Assembly (NCBI GenBank): GCA_041389725.1
Contig: JAWKRG010000003.1
Location: 682,001-746,000 of the forward strand
Origin: Polyangiaceae bacterium
Lineage (GTDB): Bacteria > Myxococcota_A > Polyangia > Polyangiales > Polyangiaceae
Reading direction: 5' to 3'
Length of the DNA stretch: 64,000 nt
Of the stretch, positions 26,914-32,582 are shown in pieces. Below the pieces are notes generated by a model. The model searched no databases, was not told the DNA's origin, and saw only the letters and a program-made list of their open reading frames with translations. The first letter of the stretch is position 1; each line of letters starts with the position of its first letter. Made by a program: the position numbers and the translations under genes.

Positions 26914-27780
26914 TCAGGTCCCCACGATGGAGAGAATCTCCTCGGGTTCGACGTTGAGGCGCAGGCGCCATCGCGTGTTCGTCGGCCCCTCGGCGGGCAG
27001 CAGTGGATCTACGGGCGCGTAGCTTGCGGGGATTCTCTGTCGCAGGCGCTCGAGCTGCTCCGGATCCTCCTCCTCGAAGGTCTCGAGCAAGAAACCGAGA
27101 CGCTGGATCACGGCGCCCACGTCCAAACGCAGCGCGTAGTCGACGAGCCTATTGAGGTCGATGTCGTCACGTCGCATCCAAAGCCCCTTGGCGACCTCGG
27201 TGAAACCTCCGCAGTGTCCCGAGTGTTTGAGTCCGTCGAGGACCGTTCGCTCTCGATCGCTGACGCGGACCTTCTCCGTCTTCGTGACCCAGTGCTCGAC
27301 GATCCCGAACATGTGCTCGGGCTTGGATCGCACGAAGCGGAACTCCGTCCCCAGAACCATCCGTGGACGGACCGCCTTGGGCGAGGTCACGAAGACCGCA
27401 AGCTGCGGCTGGGTGACCATCTGGTGGATCTCCATCGCCGACGCGTGCGACACGTAGTAGTCGGTCGTGCCCACCAACTCGCGCGCGACCACGTACGGAT
27501 TGCCGAGATACTCGCGCTCGTGGCCGAGGTCCTGAGGCACCAGCAAGAACAGGCCCGGCTTGAGCCGAGTCGCGAGGCCCCGCCGGACCAAGCCTGCGAC
27601 CAGACTGCGGGCCGACGCGGGCTGCAGCCCGGTGATCGCCTCGACATCGTCGTACCCGAAGAGCGGCCGACCGCGGTCGTGCAGGGCCGCAACCAGGTGT
27701 GCACCCTGGCTTCGAAGAGTCTTCGCAGGATTGTGTTTTACGTGCAAAACGTGCTCTTTCAGAGCATATTCTGCACTCAA
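26914..27780 (-). CDS. AbiEi-type transcriptional antitoxin
   Basis: 288 residues from TTG 27780 (TTG 27747 also possible; no ATG or GTG nearby). The N-terminal third has a winged-helix pattern (YDDVEAITGLQPASARSLVA, then LVRRGLATRLKPGLFLLVP), followed by the AbiEi C-terminal domain (ASAMEIHQMVTQPQLAVFV, VSDRERTVLDGLKHSGHCGG). AbiEi antitoxins neutralise the toxin indirectly and repress their own promoter through repeats upstream; candidate repeats are seen at 27738-27850. The gene is immediately upstream of the AbiEii toxin on the same strand. Confidence 0.88.
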   Translation of the reverse strand: MSAEYALKEHVLHVKHNPAKTLRSQGAHLVAALHDRGRPLFGYDDVEAITGLQPASARSLVAGLVRRGLATRLKPGLFLLVPQDLGHEREYLGNPYVVARELVGTTDYYVSHASAMEIHQMVTQPQLAVFVTSPKAVRPRMVLGTEFRFVRSKPEHMFGIVEHWVTKTEKVRVSDRERTVLDGLKHSGHCGGFTEVAKGLWMRRDDIDLNRLVDYALRLDVGAVIQRLGFLLETFEEEDPEQLERLRQRIPASYAPVDPLLPAEGPTNTRWRLRLNVEPEEILSIVGT

Positions 27781-27850
27781 AACGTTCTAGGTGCAATGTT
27801 TCCAGTGCAGAACGTGGCTTTGAACGGCACAAATTGCACGCAAAAAGTGA
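27738..27850 (-). promoter_or_regulatory. Candidate AbiEi operator repeats
   Basis: On the minus strand three copies of a motif close to ACGTTYTG followed within 0-4 bases by a TGCAC/GTGCA element lie at about 27741-27757, 27771-27788 and 27804-27819, with weaker matches near 27791 and 27835. AbiEi proteins are known to bind repeats near their promoter. Two of the copies overlap the first codons if translation begins at TTG 27780. No -35/-10 pair was identified. Confidence 0.4.
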
Positions 27851-27924
27851 GCGCTACTCGTCCTCCGGGCAGTTGGACATCACCGCTGCAACCACCGCTC
27901 CCCCGCCTTGTCGAGGTAGGCGTG

Positions 27925-28020
27925 ATGGCCGAATACGCCAAGGAGATCGTCGATCGACTCTCGGCCGACCTCACTGAGCGCTTCGGGCGCGGATTCGGCC
28001 GGAGCAACCTGAACGCGATT
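27925..28020 (+). pseudogene. DUF1016 (YhcG-type nuclease family) fragment
   Basis: Thirty-two codons read MAEYAKEIVDRLSADL, then TERFGRGFGRSNLNAIR. This matches the conserved segment of the DUF1016 N-terminal domain (YGK..LERLSADLTxRFGRGFSxxNL). Neither the start of the domain nor the PDDEXK nuclease part is present; after residue 32 the frame runs into the antisense of a recombinase fragment. The match is recalled from family knowledge. Confidence 0.55.
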
Positions 28021-28109
28021 CGGTGCTCGCCGGTGACCTTGAGCAGGACTTTCTGCTCGCGTTCGGTCAAGGCCCGTGGGGAGCGTGTCGAGTGGGCATG
28101 GTTCGCCAT
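28020..28109 (-). pseudogene. N-terminal fragment of a tyrosine recombinase
   Basis: From ATG 28109 the minus strand reads MANHAHSTRSPRALTEREQK then VLLKVTGEHR, which matches the start of a family of phage-type tyrosine integrases. At about 28020 the similarity stops, where the opposite-strand DUF1016 fragment begins. No catalytic Arg/His/Tyr region remains. The open frame from GTG 28163 to 27777 is only read-through. Confidence 0.45.
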
Positions 28110-28425
28110 CGTTGGGGATGAAGGCGTGGCGTAGGCGGGATGGCAAGGGCTGCGAACTGACAACTACTGTGAGTACTGACGTGAACATTCTCTGGCTACC
28201 GATAGCAGACCGACGAATCCGCGGGGGCAGCGCGCGCCCCCATACCAGTGTGCCACCAGGGAGCGAAACCCCGGTCCGTCGATACGCGCCTGCGAACTTC
28301 GTTCGCTGCCACGGCCCCGACCCAACCGCGGTCGCGGCAACAAGGCCCGACTCGGCCACTTTCGCGCGGTTTTCCGGCGCGGTTCTTCCGTCGCGGCGAC
28401 CGGAGAATCGCGGTATGGACGGGGC
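28110..28425. other. Intergenic region upstream of hemL
   Basis: About 316 bases without a gene that can be supported. It must contain the hemL promoter; no clear -35/-10 pair or riboswitch was recognised. The short frames across it have no protein-like features. Confidence 0.5.
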
Positions 28426-29697
28426 ATGTCGAAGAATCAAGCGCTGCTGGAGCGTGCCGAAAAGTTGATGCCCGGTGGGGTGAACAGCCCCGTGCGCGCG
28501 TATCGCGCCGTGGGCGGCCACCCGCCTTTCATCGAACGAGCGCGCGGCTCACGTCTGTGGGACGCGGATGGCGCGGAGTACATCGACTACGTCGGCTCTT
28601 GGGGTCCGGCCATTCTCGGCCACGCGCAGCCGGACGTCGTGCGCGCGGTGCAGAGCACGCTGGAGGCGGGGCTTTCCTTCGGCGCGCCCACGGAGCTGGA
28701 AGTGCGCTTCGCCGAGAAGGTCACCGAGGTCTACCCCTCGATCCAGATGCTGCGCTGCGTGTCGAGTGGCACCGAGGCGACGATGAGCGCACTGCGCGTC
28801 GCGCGAGGCTTCACGGGGCGCGACGTGATCGTCAAGTTCGACGGTTGCTATCATGGCCATTCGGACGCATTGCTCGTGGCTGCCGGCAGTGGCGCTGCCA
28901 CCTTCGGCAATCCCGACTCCGCGGGCGTGCCGAAGAGCATCGTGGAGAAGACCGCCAACCTCGGCTACAACGACGAGGCGGCGCTGAAGGCGCTGTTCGC
29001 TGAGCGGGGCAAAGAGATCGCCGCGGTGATCGTCGAGCCCGTGGTCGGCAACATGGGCTGCGTGCCTCCGAAGCCGGGCTACCTAGAGGCACTACGCGGG
29101 ATCACGGAAGCGCACGGTGCGCTGCTGATCTTCGACGAGGTGATGACGGGCTGCCGCGTGGCACGCGGCGGCGCGCAGGAGCGCTTCGGCATTCGCCCGG
29201 ATCTGACTTGCCTGGGCAAGGTCATCGGCGGCGGCATGCCCTTGGCGGCCTACGGCGGCCGTCGTGACGTGATGGAGAAGATCGCCCCTCTGGGTCCCGT
29301 GTATCAAGCGGGGACCTTGTCGGGGAATCCGGCGGCGGTGAGTGCGGGCCTGGCGACCTTGGAGCGCCTGACGCCGGCGGTGTACGAAAAGCTCGAAGCC
29401 CTCGGCGCGCGCCTGGAAGCGGGATTCAAAGACGCCATCGCCAGCAGCAAGACCACGGCGTGCGTGCAGCGCGTCGGCTCAATGATCACGCTCTTTTTCC
29501 ATGCGGGCCCCGTGCACGACTGGAACGGAGCGGCCGCCGCGGATCGCGAGCGCTTCGGAAAGTTCCACGCGGGCCTGCGGGAGAAGGGCGTGTACTGGCC
29601 CGCGTCGCAGTTCGAGGCGGCTTTCATCAGTGCCGCGCACAGCGAGGCGGACATCGACGCCACCATCGCTGCGGCCCGCCACGCCTTGAGCCTCTAG
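28426..29697 (+). CDS. hemL: Glutamate-1-semialdehyde 2,1-aminomutase
   Basis: 423 residues, full length. It opens with the family signature LMPGGVNSPVRAYRAVGG and contains the PLP pocket (VSSGTEATMSALRVARG, CYHGHSDALL, IFDEVMTGCRVA) and the PLP-binding lysine in TCLGKVIGGGMPLAAYGG. The enzyme converts glutamate-1-semialdehyde to 5-aminolevulinate, the first committed C5-pathway product for heme and other tetrapyrroles, in the cytoplasm. The window contains several heme proteins that depend on this pathway. A perfect palindrome follows at 29721-29744. Confidence 0.96.
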   Translation: MSKNQALLERAEKLMPGGVNSPVRAYRAVGGHPPFIERARGSRLWDADGAEYIDYVGSWGPAILGHAQPDVVRAVQSTLEAGLSFGAPTELEVRFAEKVTEVYPSIQMLRCVSSGTEATMSALRVARGFTGRDVIVKFDGCYHGHSDALLVAAGSGAATFGNPDSAGVPKSIVEKTANLGYNDEAALKALFAERGKEIAAVIVEPVVGNMGCVPPKPGYLEALRGITEAHGALLIFDEVMTGCRVARGGAQERFGIRPDLTCLGKVIGGGMPLAAYGGRRDVMEKIAPLGPVYQAGTLSGNPAAVSAGLATLERLTPAVYEKLEALGARLEAGFKDAIASSKTTACVQRVGSMITLFFHAGPVHDWNGAAAADRERFGKFHAGLREKGVYWPASQFEAAFISAAHSEADIDATIAAARHALSL

Positions 29698-29720
29698 TGC
29701 TGCGTTTCCATCGAGATGAG

Positions 29721-29744
29721 GCCTCGTTTCTGCAGAAACGAGGC
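29721..29744 (+). terminator. Perfect palindrome after hemL
   Basis: GCCTCGTTTCTG followed at once by its reverse complement CAGAAACGAGGC, 24 bases from the hemL stop. It can form a 10-bp stem with a tight loop. There is no T-tract, so termination is likely but not certain. The stretch before it (CTAGTGCTGCGT) matches the outer arm of the hairpin array at 7280. Confidence 0.5.
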
Positions 29745-29758
29745 ACCAGGGTCGCATC

Positions 29759-30487
29759 ATGAGCGAGGTGGTGACGCGAGAGCGCGCGGCGCGAGTCGAG
29801 TTCCCCTTCGCGTGTCTCGCGCCGCTCGATGACGGCGTGCGCGCGCGCATCGAAGCCGAAGCGCTGCGCGTCAACGACCGCTACCTCGAGGAGTTCCTGG
29901 AGAAGTACGCTTTTTGCCCCTACTCACGCGAGGGGCGCCGCCGCGGCGAAGTGCAGCGCTACGTGCACTTCTGCGACAGCCACGACCCAGAGCCCCTGGT
30001 GGAGCGCATGCGCCAAGTAGCGGCAGACGAGTCCCAGGTCGTCGCGCAGGTGATCTTCCCGCTGATCGACGTCTCGGCGGTGGACTTCGAGCGATTCTGT
30101 CGCCAGCTCACCGACTACGCTCACAGTCAGCTCTTCGATCACGATGTGCTGGCGGCAGCGCCATTGCACCCGGACTTGCGTTTCACCCAGAGCAACCCCG
30201 AGGCCCTCATCCCGCTGTTTCGTCGCACACCGGACCCGACCCTGCAGTGGGTACGCCTGGACGCCCTGCAGAACCTATACAGCGGCCGCGAGAGCGACAC
30301 CGTGTTCGTCGACGCCAGCAGCATCGACAGCTACCTGCGCGACAACGCCGGGCGCACGCCGCTCTACGAGACCATCGCGCAAGCCAACGCCAAAATGCTC
30401 CAGCGCCTCAGCGTCCCCACCGTGGAAGCGCTCTTGTCCGACATCGCACGCGACGCCCGCGACAGCTACGCGCGCATTCTGGCCTGA
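29759..30487 (+). CDS. DUF1415-like protein
   Basis: 242 residues from ATG 29759. Features shared with DUF1415: an early F-C-P-Y (EKYAFCPYSREGRRRG), then strand-rich text with IFPLIDVSAVDFERF, and a late PLHPDLRF followed by FRRTPDPTLQWVRLDAL, parallel to the family's FHP-Y-F and RSPYPxLHLLR motifs. Function is unknown. A Cys-containing FCPY motif and acidic residues could form a metal site. It follows hemL by 61 bp with a palindrome between. A broken copy of about 95 bp of this gene lies at 25968-26063. Confidence 0.65.
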   Translation: MSEVVTRERAARVEFPFACLAPLDDGVRARIEAEALRVNDRYLEEFLEKYAFCPYSREGRRRGEVQRYVHFCDSHDPEPLVERMRQVAADESQVVAQVIFPLIDVSAVDFERFCRQLTDYAHSQLFDHDVLAAAPLHPDLRFTQSNPEALIPLFRRTPDPTLQWVRLDALQNLYSGRESDTVFVDASSIDSYLRDNAGRTPLYETIAQANAKMLQRLSVPTVEALLSDIARDARDSYARILA

Positions 30488-30739
30488 ACTCTGCCCCGTC
30501 AAGGCATGCGCGATCTAATGCGTCAGCTTCCACAGGATAGCGAGCAAGTGGTCGAGTTGATCGAGGACTGGCGCGAGGGCTGGTTCGTCCCGGTCGCAGA
30601 TCCGGTCCCCGTCACCTTGCCCCTGGCGCAGTCACGGTGACGGAACTCGGTCCCAGTCACAGCCACGGAACCCGGCCCTGCCCCAGTCACGGAGGATCGA
30701 GCTCCGGGCTTGCCGGTCTCAACGCGGACGCCGAGCGTC
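30488..30739. other. Convergent intergenic region
   Basis: About 250 bases between two genes that face each other. It contains short imperfect repeats of CCxGTCACxG and CCCAGTCACGG (30595-30700). No gene or clear terminator was seen. Confidence 0.5.
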
Positions 30740-31840
30740 CTACTTCGGTAGCTCCGGTTCTTCCAGGGTCTTGCCGCAGTCGAGAGCACCGAGGAAGGCG
30801 ACGAGCGACTTGATCTCGCCATCGTCGAGCTTCTTGTCGGTCAGCACCGGGGTGAGGTTCTTGTTCTTCTGCCCGCCGCCAGCCATGAAACGCACGGCGT
30901 CCTCCAGCGTCGCCGCGGAGCCATCGTGGAAATAGGGCGCGGTCTTGGAGATGTTGCGCAGAGTGGGCACCTTGAAGGCCGCCCAATCCGGGTCTTTCTC
31001 GCTGATCTTCTTGCGACCGACGTCGACGTCTTCTTCCTTCTTGTCCTTGGTGCCGATGCCGACGTTGAAGTACACGCCTTCTTTCACGCCGTAGGCTGAT
31101 GAGAAGAATGCCGGCGTGTGACACACGCTGCAGCCGGCCTTGCCCATGAACAGCTCGAGGCCCTTGACCTGCTCGGCGTTCAGCGCCTTCTCGTCGCCCT
31201 TTGCGTACTTGTCGTAGGCCGTATCGTCGCAGACCAACGTGCGCTCGTAGGCGGAGATGGCTTTGGCGATGGTGTCGGGGGTGACGCCCTCTTTGGGGAA
31301 GACCTCGGCGAATTGCTTCTTGTACTCGGCGATCTTCTCGATCTCCTTCGCCTTCTTCTCCAGGTTGTCCTTGCCGACGCCCATGTTGCCGCCGCTCCAG
31401 GCGCCGATGGCTTGAGCCTCGAGAGACGCGGCGCGGCCATCCCAGTAGAGCGCGCCCAGATAGCCAACGTTCCAGATGGTGGGACTGTGTCGCGTCAGCG
31501 GCTTTTCCTCGGCGCCGATGGCCAGGGGCTCTTTGCCGCCGTTGCCGTTTTCGTTCATGTGGCACGAGTAGCAAGATCGCGAACCGTCCTTGCTCAGCCG
31601 CTTGTCGAAGAAGAGCTGATGCCCGAGCTTCACCTTGGCGTCGGTCTGCGGATTGTCGGCCGGAATCGGCATTTGCCCCAGATCATGAGGCAGCGTCAGC
31701 TTCGCGGGCGGGGCGGCGGACGCGGTGGCCGAGGCCGTTGCGGACGCCGTTGTTGGCGTTGCTTTCTTCTCGTCGCAACCTGCGCCGACAATCAGCGCGC
31801 CGCTCAGGGCGAACGCGGCCGTGAGTTCGATCTTCTTCAT
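30740..31840 (-). CDS. Di-heme cytochrome c peroxidase (MauG/CcpA family) lipoprotein
   Basis: 366 residues. Signal peptide ending IVGAGC (lipid Cys22), then an Ala/Thr/Ser linker. Two heme motifs: CYSCH (Cys90-His94) in the N-terminal domain and CSVCH (Cys237-His241) in the C-terminal domain. KLGHQLFFDKRLSKDG, SPTIWNVGYLGALYWDGRA and PTLRNISKTAPYFHDG are hallmarks of bacterial di-heme peroxidases and MauG relatives. It should reduce H2O2 with electrons from periplasmic cytochromes, or oxidise a partner protein. It is a lone minus-strand gene. Confidence 0.92.
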   Translation of the reverse strand: MKKIELTAAFALSGALIVGAGCDEKKATPTTASATASATASAAPPAKLTLPHDLGQMPIPADNPQTDAKVKLGHQLFFDKRLSKDGSRSCYSCHMNENGNGGKEPLAIGAEEKPLTRHSPTIWNVGYLGALYWDGRAASLEAQAIGAWSGGNMGVGKDNLEKKAKEIEKIAEYKKQFAEVFPKEGVTPDTIAKAISAYERTLVCDDTAYDKYAKGDEKALNAEQVKGLELFMGKAGCSVCHTPAFFSSAYGVKEGVYFNVGIGTKDKKEEDVDVGRKKISEKDPDWAAFKVPTLRNISKTAPYFHDGSAATLEDAVRFMAGGGQKNKNLTPVLTDKKLDDGEIKSLVAFLGALDCGKTLEEPELPK

Positions 31841-32169
31841 GACCGTGCATGTAGTGAAGCTGTGCTCGGACGTAAACCCGCCGCCCGGGCCGAACCGACG
31901 TTACGGCGGGGCGCCTGCGCGGCTGCATCGTGCAAAATGCCGTCCTGATGGCCCAGCGGCCCATCACGACTGCAGTCGCGCCCCGTTTCAGTGAGGCGCC
32001 CCTACAAGAAGAACGAGGTCGTGGCTGCGACTACCAGCGGCCATAGCGCTGGGCCTGCCGCGAGCCGCTACTAGTGCGACGCCCCCGGAGCGGGGCCTGC
32101 CGCGAGCTGTGACGACGGTGACGCCCAGGACCGTCGCGCTGGGACTGCCGCGCGCTGGGACTGCAGCGA
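31841..32169. other. Intergenic region with short direct repeats
   Basis: About 330 bases upstream of the peroxidase gene and downstream of the SHG-repeat gene. GGGCCTGCCGCGAGC occurs at 32051-32065 and again at 32093-32107; related GGGACTGCCGCG text follows near 32141. No protein-like frame is seen. It must hold the peroxidase promoter, which was not identified. Confidence 0.5.
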
Positions 32170-32457
32170 CTACCAGGAGCCGTGGCTGCCGTGACTGCCG
32201 TGGCTGCCGTGACTGCCGTGGCTGCCATGACTGCCGTGGCTGCCGTGACTACCGTGACTGCCGTGGCTGCCGTGACTGCCGTGACTGCCGTGACTGCAGT
32301 GTTGAGCTGGGACGAGTCCGTCGTCGTCGATGCCCGGGATCTCGTCGCAGTTGTCCTTCGCCTTGTCGATGATGACGTCTTCGCTCTTGCTCAGCATTCC
32401 GCGAGCACTGCGACTGAAGCTGGGCAGCCCCTTGGGGCCGTCGGATTTGGGCGGCAC
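32170..32457 (-). CDS. Small protein with 13 tandem Ser-His-Gly repeats
   Basis: 95 residues from GTG 32457 (internal ATG at residue 21). The first ~53 residues are non-repetitive and charged (GLPSFSRSARGMLSKSEDVI, then IDKAKDNCDEIPGIDDDG); then comes a Cys, thirteen SHG units and a final Ser-Trp before the stop. No signal peptide is visible. The design, a leader-like N-terminus and a repetitive His/Ser/Gly tail bounded by Cys and Trp, would suit metal binding or a ribosomally made modified peptide; neither is shown. No clear ribosome binding site was found, and no maturation gene is adjacent. The codons of the repeat vary (AGT/AGC, GGC/GGT, CAC/CAT), which points to selection on the protein. 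Confidence 0.55.
   Translation of the reverse strand: MPPKSDGPKGLPSFSRSARGMLSKSEDVIIDKAKDNCDEIPGIDDDGLVPAQHCSHGSHGSHGSHGSHGSHGSHGSHGSHGSHGSHGSHGSHGSW
32179..32295 (-). repeat. Nonanucleotide tandem repeat encoding (SHG)13
   Basis: Thirteen 9-bp units, plus-strand consensus GCCGTGRCT, with silent changes in several units. The period is a multiple of three, so copy-number change would lengthen or shorten the protein tail without shifting frame. Confidence 0.9.
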
Positions 32458-32531
32458 GACTGGGAGAGCTTACTAGCTCGCCGCGCCTCCCGCAAAGCCC
32501 TCCCGCGCCCCCGCGAGGATCTTCGGGGATT

Positions 32532-32562
32532 CCGGCTCAGCGCAGCGCAATCGCTGAGCCGG
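32532..32562 (-). terminator. Terminator-like hairpin after ppdK
   Basis: An 11-bp perfect stem, CCGGCTCAGCG at 32532-32542 and CGCTGAGCCGG at 32552-32562, with a 9-base loop, 20 bases after the ppdK stop on the minus strand. No T-tract follows. Confidence 0.55.
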
Positions 32563-32582
32563 ACATCCCGTGACGAAGGGAT

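Noticed and set aside
26845..28134. 429-residue plus-strand frame across AbiEi
   Set aside because: Most of it is antisense of AbiEi; only the last part (27925-28020) resembles a real family and is reported as a fragment.
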